Assembly (NCBI GenBank): GCA_013396995.1
Contig: VWZP01009169.1
Coordinates: 899,697 to 963,696 of the forward strand
DNA from: Dicaeum eximium
Lineage: Eukaryota > Chordata > Aves > Passeriformes > Dicaeidae
Length of the DNA stretch: 64,000 bases
Direction of reading: 5' to 3'
In this document: piece by piece, positions 26,257 to 38,790 of the stretch
Numbering within the stretch: the first letter of the stretch is position 1
Layout of the letters: each line of letters starts with the position of its first letter
Notes under the pieces: model-generated
What the model was told of the DNA's origin: nothing
What the model saw: the letters and a program-made list of their open reading frames with translations, nothing else
Database searches by the model: none
Position numbers and translations under genes: made by a program

Positions 26257-29038
26257 ACCAGGCTGGGAAACATACTTCTTTAAGGACAGAAAAATAACCA
26301 TGTGATCTTCTTCTCATTTTTGCATTCATTTCATGTCTCTGTTGAAGTCTTTGTGTGATTTGCTTTACCAATATAAAGTAAGACTACAGAAAGGCATTTG
26401 ATTTCTCTTCATCTTAAAAATCCATCAGGATTTCCATGTCAGTTGGTTTCCTCTCCACCCTCCTCTTACTCTCTTGTTGTTGTAAGTTACAAACTGCTAA
26501 TTTTATCTACATAATTTAAGGGAACTGGAAAATTAGATAAACTGTCCCAACAGTTTTTGTCAGGTTGGAAACAGAGACTGTTTAATCTGAGGAGTTAGGT
26601 TTTTATTTGATGTACCTAAGATGTTAAATACCCAAAAGGGCAAAAGTACTGTAGAAGGTGCGATGTGACCGTGTGTGAATGAGAAATTCTCTGTGAACTG
26701 GTTTTTCTTATGTTTATTAGTATTTAAAGCATCATTGTCTCATTAGTATTGAGTCCTACAGTGCATGAAAGTTGTAGCAATTATGAATTTTTCAGTTACA
26801 TTTGAAGGATAAAGAATAAGTTGCCCAGTTCGATTATTCTGTTAATGCAGTTGAATCAACAGTCAAATTAGCTGAGATGGAGAGCTTTGAGAACTATTCA
26901 AAAGAAGATCTATTAAGCATGTGTAGATACAGCAGATAAACTAAGTTTTGGGCTTTAAAATAAATATGAATAATCAAGTGCATACTTCGAGCAAAAGTAT
27001 ATTGGATTCTGAAATTTGTGAAATCAATAAGCCTATACTCATTAGGAAAACAAACAAAAGGCAGGAGGAAAAAAGAGAGGGAGGAAACCCCCAAAACTTC
27101 AATTTGTCAAAAGATAGACTTTTTCTGTGTGTCCATTTTAAGTAAAAACTGATGAGCCAGTATTTGATTTGTTTTGGTACAAGTCTGGTTTTTGAACTAA
27201 GCTGTAGGAAGGCTTGCAGCAGGATGTCTCCAAGAGTGCTTGGAATGTGTCTGCTTGTCTTGCTAGACAGGACAGAATTGGTTTGAGAAATAATGGGGGT
27301 TTCAGTTGAATTGTTCAGGCTGTCCTTCCTGAAACATAGAAAAGAGGAGACAAAAGCAGCAGTCTGAATTCTTCTGTACCATCTTCTCTTCTAATATTTT
27401 GTGACAAAAAGACTGATAAAGCCCAAACTCTTTCCCTTCCTACTCTGAAATGACAAAAGTTGGTAAATGATGGCATTTCAGATATTAAGAGCTGCATCTG
27501 AAGGGGCAGGTTGAGGCAATTTATGTTTCTGGGAATATTAGAGGAGCAACCCTTCCATTGATTGTGGTGGGTAAAATCAATTGGAAGCAATCCATATGGT
27601 TCTTTGCTCAAAGAAAATCCTTACTCTCATCCCAGTTTTATTGATGATACTCGTAAGGAGGAGATATAGCTCAAAGGCCACACTTACGAGAGCAAAACTC
27701 ACCTCAGAATCATCCCTTCTCTTGGTCTTCATTTTGGGGATATAGATTCTAGAAAAAACTTCCCCAAAATCCAGGAATTTCTGGAATGCTGCCAGGAGCA
27801 AATGCAACCTGTGTTTCTTTTTATGTATCTCTCCCAGGGAAAGGGGAATGATGATTTCCTCAAATTATATCATTGAACACTGTATTTTCTATTTATTTGT
27901 GGGGAAAAAATTGTCCTCCAATAAAACCAATAAATAATAAATACTGGATTTCTATATATCTCAAAATACACCATGATGATCTTCCTTGTTTCCAGCTTCC
28001 CAAAAATCTTGCTATAGCAGAGCCACCTCTCAAAACTGATCACTGAGACAAGATCTGCACATTTGCAATTTCTGTTGATCTTTACACAACTCATAGAGCA
28101 AAAGCAGGCTATAATCAGGCAGTTGTTTCTCTGAACTTTTATCTCAGTCTCTTGAAGTTATGTAATGGTGCATCTGGTCCTTTTGAGATAAGATATTTTG
28201 TCTGACTGTAGAATTCCATCTTTTCAGTCAAGCAAAATTTATATTGAGAGTTTCCATTTGATACCATCTTGTGCTAGTATGAATTACAGATTTGCCCCTA
28301 ATGTGCACTTTCTCATTTTTTCCCATCTTCTTCTAATAATTTGCTTAATTTTCTTACTATCCCAGTGGTGCTCAGTATTATATTGCTACCAGTAAACTGA
28401 ACACAGTCTCAAGTGTCCTATAACACGAAACAAGGCTCTTTCAACTTCCTTGTCCACTGAGGTTCAATCAAGCTCAGATGGGTAAATACTAGACTGAAAG
28501 TACAGGCAACATAATACTGGTGTAGTCCATCTAAATTCATATTTCTGGGTTAATAAATCTCTCTTACATGAGACAGAGAGTATCTTCTTCTATAGGGTTT
28601 TGATATGCTGTTACCCATGTGATCCAATCCTTAAAAAAAAACATTCATGGGTTTTCTGTCTATGGGATCATTTCCCAAGGGAGCTAATATTTTAAAGAAA
28701 AGTGCGACCCAGATCTTCAAGCATAGGTAAATGAGGCAATATGTGAAGAAAGCAGGTATAAGGAGATACTACAGGGCTGTATTGACAATTACCTTTCTAG
28801 TCATTTATTACTTGAACTATTTATTACTTTTTTCTATTTCCTGCTGCATAAAAATCTAGTTGTACTGTCAGAAATTTGCTGTGATGCTATTACAGCTTGT
28901 CCTTCAAAGGACAAGTTGAAAATACTTTTATTATTTGCTCTAAGAGCTTTTGGCTAGGGTTTTTATCTTTGACCAAATCTAGAGCACTTTAGTGGCTGAT
29001 ACATATCTCCAAAATTGCAGCTTTTCTATTTTCTTTCC

Positions 29039-29050
29039 TTTTTTTTTTTN
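29039..29050. other. T homopolymer ending in one undetermined base
   Basis: A run of 11 T is followed by the only N in the window, at 29050. This is a sequencing or assembly ambiguity, not a biological feature. Confidence 0.9.
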
Positions 29051-29828
29051 AAAGTTAGGGGACTGGGAGGAGATATGTTGCGCTTGTAAATGTGCAGATC
29101 TCACAGCATGCATTTATCATGGTGTCAAGTTTGCATTTTTGGAATGCAATGTTTTGTTTGATTCTTTAACTGAAACAGGCTGCTTTTTGTCGGTTACATC
29201 CAGTATATCAGGACAGTCAGTGTTGCCCATTATGCTTACTCTGCTTGAAATTTAATACCTATGCATCCAAAATATCAGTGAAGCAAAAGGACTGTTTGTC
29301 TCTTGCTTACCATTGCTGTGCACTGCTCACAGAGGGCTGGTTAAAGCTGGTCAGGAATGTGGTGATGTGGCTGCTCCACTTGTGTCTTGTGTGTGCTTCA
29401 TTGCTGCCTGGTAATGCCCTTGGTTCCTCCTTACTCCTGTGGGCTTCTGGTTTTGTGATTTACTGACTGAAAACAGCATGGGATCTATATATTCACCTTG
29501 CAGTTGGAGCCAGAAAGTCCTCTCAGCTTGGCTGGCTTCTCTAGGTGCAGTGTTGATTCCCAACTCCAAGGAACTTGGAAGTTATTCCTATTTGTCATAC
29601 TTCTCCCAGTGTTGTGCTCCATTCTCATAGGCACCAATGCATCATCTGCATTACGAGTCTGTATTTAGTGTAGGAGAGTGCCAAATACATCAGCAGCCTG
29701 CTGCATGTTTTTATTTGATTTCTGTTGGCTGTAGGAACGTGCTCATCGCTCTGTTTCTGACCTCTGAAATTACAGATCTTGTCTTTTTGATTTTTTTTGA
29801 TTTTTTTCAGTTGCTCTGAAAATTCTGT

Positions 29829-29974
29829 GAAACAGGTTTATCTACTGTTGAAATAATCAATAATAAATTGTAAATCCATTAGTAATAAACCTTCAGAGCA
29901 AAATGATTGAATATTTAGTTTGAACAGATAAACTGACTGTTTTCCAAAGCAGCATGGCATATTCAGGTAGCTGG
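29829..29974. repeat. Direct repeat, copy 1 (unknown ~146-base segment)
   Basis: This segment is similar over its whole length to 30298-30443. The right end is nearly identical (ttccaaagcagcatggcata in both). It is not CR1-like and I do not recognise a repeat family. It lies immediately upstream of the CR1 at 29990. Confidence 0.85.
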
Positions 29975-29989
29975 GTACCTGAATATTGC

Positions 29990-30258
29990 TGAATGCCAGG
30001 GTTAATGTGAATAGATTTGGATTGGATATTAGGAAGAAATTCTGTACTGCAAGAGTAGTGAGGCTCTGGAACAGGTTGGCCCAGAGAAATTGTGAATGCT
30101 CCATCCCTAGAAATGTTCAAGGACAGGTTGGACGGGGCCCTGAGCAATCTGGTCTAGTGAATGACATCCCTGCCTATAGCAGGGGTGTTGGAACTAAATG
30201 ATTTTTCAATTTTCATTCAAATTTCATTTTCAATCTAAACCATTCTATGATTCTATTT
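29990..30258 (+). mobile_element. CR1 LINE, 3' fragment between duplicated segments
   Basis: Blocks include 'ggctctggaacaggttggcc', 'atccctagaaatgttcaagg', 'caggttggacggggccctga', 'gacatccctgcctatagcag' and the terminal 'ccattctatgattctat', which is the characteristic CR1 tail. It is flanked on both sides by copies of the same ~146-base non-CR1 sequence. Confidence 0.93.
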
Positions 30259-30297
30259 TCTTCTCATCTTTTTTCTCTAGTTTCTGTTGAAGTCAGG

Positions 30298-30443
30298 TGA
30301 ACAGCTTTACCTGCTGTTGGAGTAATCAAGAATAGATTGTAAATCAATGAATAATGAGCCTTCAGACCAAAATTATTGACTATCCATTTTGAATTAATAA
30401 ACTGACTTCTTTCCAAAGCAGCATGGCATATTCAGGTAGTTGG
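30298..30443. repeat. Direct repeat, copy 2 (unknown ~146-base segment)
   Basis: This is the second copy of the segment at 29829-29974, in the same orientation and about 469 bases away. It lies just downstream of the CR1 tail. By eye roughly four-fifths of positions agree, with small indels, indicating an old duplication. Confidence 0.85.
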
Positions 30444-32129
30444 ATCTCCAAAACCCAAAGGAAAATAGAAGGTTCTTTCTCTGGTAAAATTAACATCATA
30501 ATAATTTGCTTGCTTTTTAATACTTGCCATACCATCACTATGTCTTAATTAAGAGTCATAAATGTTACAAAGAGAGTGTGATTGGTTCTGGTTTATTACT
30601 GGTCCCTCAGATACAAAATATATATAAAATATAATTTTACTAGCATTATCAGACTTGAGAATTTTGGATGGGTTCTAAAAGTGTTTAGGGAGCTGGAGGC
30701 ATACATGAATTTGCTGCCAGAACACAAACTGTACCCCACTGCACACAGGATAGAAACTCATCCATAAAAGTATGTGCAAAAAAAGGAGACAGCTTTTAAG
30801 AGCTTTTAAGACCTCTCCTGCTATCCTGAAGCAAATACTGGTGAATAGACAGCACTGGTGAGGTGTGCTTGCATGAGTCCATGGCCTAGGGATAAGACTC
30901 AGTAGCCTAAAAGTTAAGCTGTTGAAATTTATAAAAACTGTTCGGGAGGATCTCCCAGAAACTGCATCACAAATAGCCTACCTAGCAGTTGTCTTGCCTT
31001 TAAAAAAGAAAAAAATAAAAAAATACACTGGTCACAGAGATGCAAATTGTTTCTTGGCACATCTCTATAAAGTCTGTTTGCAGTGATCTACCCAGGGGTA
31101 GTCTGAAATAACCAGTAAACTTACATGGATATTTAAAAAGCAGTAAATCCACTGCTTTCCCAAAAATCTGATTTATGTTATGCTGAAAGAAAACTTGTTT
31201 GTTAAACCCCAGCTGAATCTCTGATGTGGGAGCTAATGCACCACAGTCTATTCTGTCATCTTCCACAAGAATTTGCTGGTAACTGATCTTGGTCAGCGAT
31301 GTTAACAAATGGAGGCAGATTGCTCTCAGAGGGATTTAGTTATTAGCATACCCCATCTGATCAATCTTGTTCAACTAAACAATTAAAATAACAACATTAA
31401 AATAATCATGAAAGTGTATTCCCAATATGTGATTCCACCCACGCACACACACTTTGATATTGCACAGATGACAGTTCCCCCCTAGAAAAATGTCTTCATT
31501 CAGAACTGCCTCGACTCCAAAAGGTTCCCAGATGGAGCCCAGTCACCTCCAGCTTGAAAGTTTTAATCCTTTCATGGAAAACTGGATTTGGTATTGTCCT
31601 GTAAAAAAGACACACAGTAAATCAGGCTGAAATACCATGGCATAAATCTCTGTGAGTTGGGGTAAGAAGGACAATCATTTCAGTCATTTTATAAAAGACA
31701 AATGATTCTGCAGTTCAGAATAAAATCTCATCTTTCTATACCCATAAGTCATCAAGCAGAACAAAATAGATTCTGACAAAGCATTCCTTCCATATGAATG
31801 TGCAGCAATAATGTCATCACTAACCTTTTCAGATTTTGATGCTGTCGTCATAAGCATCAAGGCCTGGTTTAGAAGTCATCATACAGTCACCTTTCTTAAC
31901 TTTTGTAAGTAAACAGCAGTCATCAAAACAGTGACATCATTGACATTTCCCTGGAACTGCTCAGTGGAAAAATATTAATCCCTGCATAAGGGAGGTGTAT
32001 TGGGCAGGCAGCCCCTGCAAACAGAATTGTTAAGTGTGTCTTTAGAGAACTGTAGAAGTCATAGGAATTATTATCCTGAACAGGCAGCTTTTTCTAATCA
32101 GTATGGTGACTCTACTTGGCATTTTTTTC

Positions 32130-32545
32130 AAATGTAGTGATAGAGCACCTCACAAGGAGTAGCTGAGGAAGCTCGTCCTGTTTAGCCTGGAGAAGAGATG
32201 ATTGAGAGGGGATTTCATCAATGTCTGTACGTAGCTCAAAGGAGGATGTCAAGGATGGAGCCAGGTTCTGTGTGCTGGTGCCAAGCAATAGGACAAGAGG
32301 CAATGGCCAGAAACTGATGCACAGGAAGTTCCACCTGAAAATGAGGGAGAACTTTACTGTGTGGGTGTCTGTGCAGTGGAATGGATTGTCCAGAGAGGTT
32401 GTGGAGTCTCCATCACTGGAGATATTCAAGAGCTGTCTGGGTGCCATCCTGTGCGAAGTGCTCTAGGATGACCTTAGTAGGAGGGAGGCTAGACTAGATG
32501 ACCTCCAGTGGATCCTTCCGGCCTTACACAGTCTGTGGTTCTGTG
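32130..32545 (+). mobile_element. CR1 LINE, longer 3' fragment
   Basis: This is a CR1 copy with more of the 3' region: 'ctgtttagcctggagaagag', 'gatgtcaaggatggagccag', 'aataggacaagaggcaatgg', 'tccagagaggttgtggagtc', 'ctagactagatgacctccag' and a final 'gtctgtggttctgtg'. The open frames on both strands here derive from CR1 sequence. Confidence 0.93.
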
Positions 32546-33467
32546 TTCCCAATTTTACTGTCAGGGTCAGGAGACAGAAATATGATTAATTTAATTACAA
32601 GTTTTCTTCCTAGGGGCCTTTATCGGGATCATATCTTTACAAGAGAGATTGCTTCCATGTTGAAGCAGCCAGAAACCTGACAAATATCTAAGATGGTTTA
32701 CTCAGGAGAAGAGGATAGAGTGCACAGTGGATTTCTAAAATAGATTTTCATATTGACTAGCCATTGTTCTGGGGCTGTATACTATTTGGCTAAATTGCCT
32801 TACGTATCTAAACTGCTTGGATTTCCAGCTTACCTCAAGGTCCTGTACACTGAATTTAATCAAGGCTCAGTCAAAAATTAATTTGTGCCTTTGGCCCTCT
32901 GCTTACACCAATAAAATAAGTTTCTAATTCTGATCAGGTAGTCTGGCAAAGCTCAACAGTTACAGCAATAATTCATCTGCAATGTCATTGTCCCAGGTTG
33001 TGTCCCCAGCATGCCTGCTACCAATCTCTATTCAGTTTGCAAAAGGAAAACCCACTGTGTGTGTCAGTAATGTTATAAATAATGCATCCAATTAGTCAAC
33101 TACATTCTGTTGCATTTCCCTGAAGGCCACGGATCTGAAAGCCCCAAAGAAACCGTGTGCTTTGAGAGAAATGTTTAGACATAAATATTGCCCTTACTCT
33201 GAGCTCAGCCCTTTGCACTCTCCTCTCTGTTGCACAGCAGAAGATGTGTGAAGGCTGCCCTTTGCAGCATTGCATAGGATGAGAACAAATGCTGAGGCTC
33301 GTGCTGTGGTTTCCTGCTGCGTGAAGAGGCTGCGAGATAAGGGCTGACAAGACGGGCTCTGGTGCAGGGAAGGTGGAGAGAGGCTTCAGGGAGGTACACA
33401 CATGTAGGTGGTGAAGGAGAGTCCAGCCCTTTTCAGAAGCTAGCAGGGTCTTCCACTTCACCTCGTA

Positions 33468-33505
33468 GTTTTCTTATGGTTCTGGTATGGTTTTCTTATG
33501 GTTCT
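33468..33505. repeat. 22-base-period tandem duplication
   Basis: GTTTTCTTATGGTTCT is present exactly at 33468-33483 and 33490-33505. Confidence 0.85.
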
Positions 33506-36500
33506 TTTTAATGTCATGTGAATGACACCAAGACTGAAATGTGATGCAGCTTGCCAGCAGTGCGATGGGAGGCCAACACAACGTGATCCTTTTCTTTCCA
33601 GCCTGGTCTTTTCTTTTTCAAAAGGAACAAAACTGTTTCAAAAGAGAAACAGAATCAAATTAGATTGCATTAATTAGATTTCCTGCAGTAAAACAAGAAA
33701 TAAATCAAACATGATCCTGGAAAAATGTTTTCTTGCAGTTGCAAGCTTCCATTTCCCCTAAAGAAGACACTTGTGCTTGCTTTGATGGGGTAATGGAACT
33801 ATAAACTGAAAATTCATTTGAAAATTATAAATTAGGCTGTGATTATGCCAAGTGATATTAATTATGCTGATAGATTATATGGCAATGAATTTTTAACTGA
33901 TTCAGTTCTGCCTTCTGGCTTGCTCTGACAATTAGCCATGTGTCAGGCTTGGTTTGTTAGTAAGCTTAAACAACAGCAGTAAAAAGCCCAAACTTGCACT
34001 CACAATTCTGTGGTAGGGTCTATGTAAACATCATCACAGAGTGGTCCATGGTTTAAACAAATCATATTTGAATTTTTTCTGCAAACAAATTTATTTTTGC
34101 TGAGCTTTTCATATCAATAGAACAGATGGCTGAAAAAGAAAAATCATGATGGGGCTTCTTTCTAATGTGATGAGGACACAGGGGATTTCTGTTTTTCTGC
34201 TTTGAAGATGCATCGCTACCTCTTCATCACAAAACTCTTTTTAAACCACACCATTTTAAAACAAGCCCCTCTTCTGCCTGGGTGCCTAACTTGCACTGTG
34301 TCTCAGCAGCAGTACTTTTCAGCAGAAATGAGATGCTAAGCCTATCTTTTTTTTCTCAGCATGATCTTCTTAAGATCAGGGTGCTATGAAAAATAATGGT
34401 GTGGCTGAAGTGAAGTGGAATTAGTGGAGCATCACTGTGCAGTTCTGTGTTCTTTGACTATGGACCACTGAAAAAAAGAAGGGACTACAAAATTAACAGC
34501 TTCTCAAAGATCTTCTCTGCCTTGTCATGGCAGCTTTTTGTCATTAGGTAATATTAGTAAAAATAACATACGAAGTTGTAACTTCTTGAGACTTTTGTTC
34601 TGCATTACATGATCTACAGCTCCAAATCTATCAAATGTACTTTGTAAAGGTGAGAATTAAAGATCAGTGGACTGCTGGTGGCTGACAATTCAAATTTATC
34701 AGCTTCAGTGGTACAGTCAGTCCACTTACACCACTTCCTTTCCTTTGTTGAAAACTTGTCATGGTTTTATAGTGACACTCAGTGCCAATGCTAGGTGCAC
34801 TCCCTATCAAATGCATCACCTTTTCTTGGTCACATGCTAAGATTTATTTCCAGCACAGTGGTTTGAGTGACAGTTTTCCATTTTCAGTGATGAGATTGAG
34901 TTCCTGGCTCAGGTTGAAATTTCATTTTTTGTCAAGTGAAAGGGCTTTTTTTCTAGTTCATTAGAAATTCTACCTGGCAATTATTTTCAAATTACTTGAA
35001 ACCAGCACGATAGAAAATTAACTTTTAGCCTTAGATGACAGAAATGTAAAACCTACAAAACTGTAGGACATAGGCCAGGCACAAGAGAGATCCAAGTGCA
35101 AGACTCACAAAGTGATTAATTTGAGAATGGTTGAGAGCTGAATGTAGGATTTTAAAGATACCATTGATTCAATAATAGTGTCTATAGAAAACAGGAAAGT
35201 TGCACAATTAACCAATGAAACAGTTAATCCCAAAATTTAATCTGTTTGAATTCTGTAAGTAATTTTCCAAAGCAATTAGTGGTTGTCAAAATAACAGGGA
35301 ATTCAAGTAAGAACATTTATTGTGCCCTAGACGATTTCTGAAACCCAAGGATGCTGTTAATTTAGATTTATTCACTTTCCAATAGTTTAAGCTAGACAGA
35401 GTTTTATTAACTTCCTGAGGAAACAGTGCTTTCCAATTTGTATTAATGTTTTCTGTTTAGTATTTCCCAGTATCAAGGTAGCTCCCATTTTTCTTAGCAA
35501 AGGGGAAAAAAAAAGGTGGAACTTGGAGCAGAAGCAGGACTGTGCTGGTTTTGAATTTCACTGAATTACTTTTGATTTTAAGATAACAAAGTGTGAAGTC
35601 TCTGTACTGTATTACTAGTCAAGCATAGAAGGAGAATTTTTGTCTCAGGAATGTAAGGGTAGGTTGCAGTTTCTAGTGAAGTGTTAGCTGAAGCACATCC
35701 TTTTGCTGTTGTGGTGGCCTGTAATACCTGCAGAGGTTTTGTGAGAGAGGGGCCAGGCAGTGCTAGAGCCTTCTCAGCCTGTTCAGCATCAGGTTGCACG
35801 TTTGGTTTACATCAAAACAAGGGCTGCCTGCATGGGGTCATTCCACTGAGAGCATTTGTGATGAGCACTACTCCTGTCAGCCTTGTCCAGCAAAGTGTGC
35901 TACAACAGTCACAGCAAACAACTCTGCACAAAGAAGCATCTACCTTTCTCACATCTCTGACTTTCTCTCTGTGTTGATGGTGACTCCCATCAGAATGCCC
36001 TTCTCCTCCTGCACTGCTGCCACAGGCCACCCCTCAGCTGTCACCTGTGCCTGGCATGGGATGGGCACGCAGATCTGCTCAGCAGGTGTTGGTAAAGAGA
36101 GGTAAAGAACAGCTGCACACAGGCAGCCTTCAGTAGTGCTATGTATGGGAAATATTCACTCAGTTTTAAAGGATACCACATGAAAACATAAGGGAGGTCT
36201 GCAGTAGGGATCAGATAAGCCTGATAATGAAAAAGAAAGTATGTTTGGAGTGCCACGTAACTAGAGCATATTTTATGAAAATATTAGTGTACCGCTGTAA
36301 ATATCTGTGGTTTGTCTTAAGCTGATAATGAATACATTGTATATTACTTTTCTTTAGAAGCTATTGAAATCTTAGGCTTTAGTAATGAATTTATCTATAT
36401 GAATGCTTTTTGTTACTACATTAGTTTAACCTGTGTGATTCTTGGTTTGCTAAGTTATTAATGTAGAAACTCTTCATTAAAAAAATCAGAGGCTCAAATG

Positions 36501-38614
36501 CATGATTAAATACATTTTCAAACACAGGCACAAGACAGATGCATACATTATCCTGTATACCAAAAGTCTGCTTCAGTAAATTTTGTGTGCAATAGGCTAC
36601 CTGTGGTTAATCCAGAGTTTCTGTAGCACAGGCAATGGATTCCTGGCATCTGCCAGCAGCCAGAGCTTTGGGCAAGTGGCAGTTCATGCCTGAGGAGAGC
36701 TGCCCGTTGTTTACAGGATCAGGTTCGCGTGTGAACAACTACTAGAAACTTTTTATATAAACAAGGGGTTTTCTAAAGCTTCCTGCTACATTTCCCTCAA
36801 CTCAGATATTGCAAGCTGTGAACCAGATTGTGTCACTCTTATGTAGGTCAAGTAGTACCTTGCCTACACAGTGGGGATGTCTCTCAGAGTGCAGCTCAAG
36901 GTAAATATAAAATAAACTGTCTCGTCTGCACAGTGCAGGGTAAGGACACATCCTGCACCCTCTCTGGCCCATAACCCTGAAAATTCCTGCTAACTCTGTT
37001 TCTCAGTGTAGGAATCTTACAGTGCTCTGTGTCCACAGCCTGGATTGTTCAGGTTCTTTTCCCATGTTTTTTCTTCCTCTTGCATAAGATGCCTATGAAT
37101 GTACATGGAAAAAGAATATGCAAAAATTCCTGTTTGTGAAATGCTGCTTTTTGTCCATAAAAATTGTCATAAGGATTACTATTTTTCTATCTAGGCCATA
37201 CTTATTACTTTTCATAGCTTAACTGAGTTCTGTAGTTAGAGTACATTGTATCATTGTGGGAGGAAACTACATTTTTTAAGCCAAGTATAATTATTCACTT
37301 TTTTGATGCTTTAAGAAAGCCCTTATTGGCAAGAAAGTCAAACAGAAATTTGGTAGTCTTTAAGAGTTGCTCTACATAAATGTAGATGGCATGGGGAAAA
37401 ACAAGGAAAACCAGCTCCCGTATTTTCCATTCTTTGATTAGAGCATGCATGGTAGTTCTTAACAAAGAGGAGAAGAAATTTGCTCAAGAGAGGACACAAA
37501 ATTCTCTGTGTAGATAACCATTCCTTTCCTCAGTCCCGGGCACATGCCCTGGAAATGTCACTTATAAGCAACTGTACAACTTTACCATCCAAGAACTTTT
37601 GTTCCATTTTAAGGTAATCAAATTTGTGACTCTATATTTTCATTTCACGTATCTCTTCCTTAGCTTCATTAAGGTTTTGATTTTTTGAGATCTTCTTCAC
37701 TTTAATTTTTCAGTGACATTTTCATTACTGTATTAATTGCTCTTAAAATGCAGGATGAAGAAATACTTCCCTTGCCTTAAGAGCTCCTGCCCTGAAGGGT
37801 TTTACCTTAACAGATACCTCAAATGATGCTTAGCTGATGTTTTCCATGATGACAAGTCAGGGAGCAACACTTAGATTTTGATTCTTACAATATAGATGTT
37901 TTTTTCTGCTTCTCCTCTGAGACTACTAAAAAAAAGTCTGTAGTGACAGTAGCTCTCAAATGGAAGAGAAAGTATTTTCCCTTGTCTAGATGTCATACCA
38001 CTTCATACTAAATCTGTCACTACCAGATCCTTGCTGCCCCCTATGCCTCCAGGATTACAGGCTTCATGGTTTATAGGAAGAGCAGTTTCTCCTCACCTCA
38101 GAGTATGGGAGAAGAACTAGGCTCAGTGTAGAAGGTGCTTCTGAAACAGGTTTGGTTTTGTCTCCAGACTTATTGGGGCTGTTGAAAGGAGACAGGTGGG
38201 GTTTTACTACATACATGTATTGTTTGCATTTCAAGGGGATGTATCGCACCTAAGCTGAGAGGGTCACAAAGTGACAGGCTGACATTTAAACAGGTTTCTT
38301 TAAAAAATTTGGTTTGCACAGCAAGCATCAGTCACTGTCTGCCCTCTTCCTATAGCTTGGAATCTACTGTTCAGGTTGAGTCGAATTTGAACTTAAGTTT
38401 ATAAAAGCTTAATGAAAACAGGCAGCAGAGGATATCTGTGTTTTTCCAGCGAGCGAGAGGAGCCCTGCCTCTATCGTGTATTAGGGAATCCCCGTGGGGA
38501 AAAGCTCTTACAACAGCTTCAGAAGCAGGAAAAGCTTTGATCAGTGCTTTGAGGAGCCAACTGCAAGACGCAGCACCTTGGGCAGGCAGCATTCATTACT
38601 GCGCTGTAAACACA

Positions 38615-38790
38615 TCTCCGGGTGGCTCCACGGCAGCCCGCGGTTTGAGCCCGTTCCCTGCGGGCGGAGAGCGGCCGGGCAGCGCCGCCGGGGCCGGGCA
38701 GCACCGCAGCAGCACCGGGCAGCACCGCCGGGGCCGGCTCCGGGCAGGGTCGGCTCCCTGCGCTCCCTGTGCGCTCCCGTTCGCGGCCAG
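38615..38790. promoter_or_regulatory. Short, dense CpG block inside a PLD5 intron
   Basis: About 25 CpG dinucleotides fall within ~175 bases, in a window otherwise AT-rich and CpG-poor. It includes a GGGCGG box at 38662-38667 and imperfect tandem repeats built from GGGCAGCACCG and GCCGGGGCCGG. It lies about 1.9 kb upstream of the exon at 40735. It could be a small CpG-island promoter, an enhancer or a GC-rich minisatellite; the sequence alone does not decide. It is shorter than the usual 200-base CpG-island threshold. The open frames across it (Arg/Ala/Gly-rich) are composition artefacts. Confidence 0.5.

Noticed and set aside
32112..32447. 111-codon minus-strand open frame
   Set aside because: It lies antisense within a CR1 copy, so it is a repeat by-product.
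33096..33461. 121-codon minus-strand open frame
   Set aside because: The peptide has no recognisable motif and a Ser/His/Leu-rich random character; no convincing flanking splice sites.
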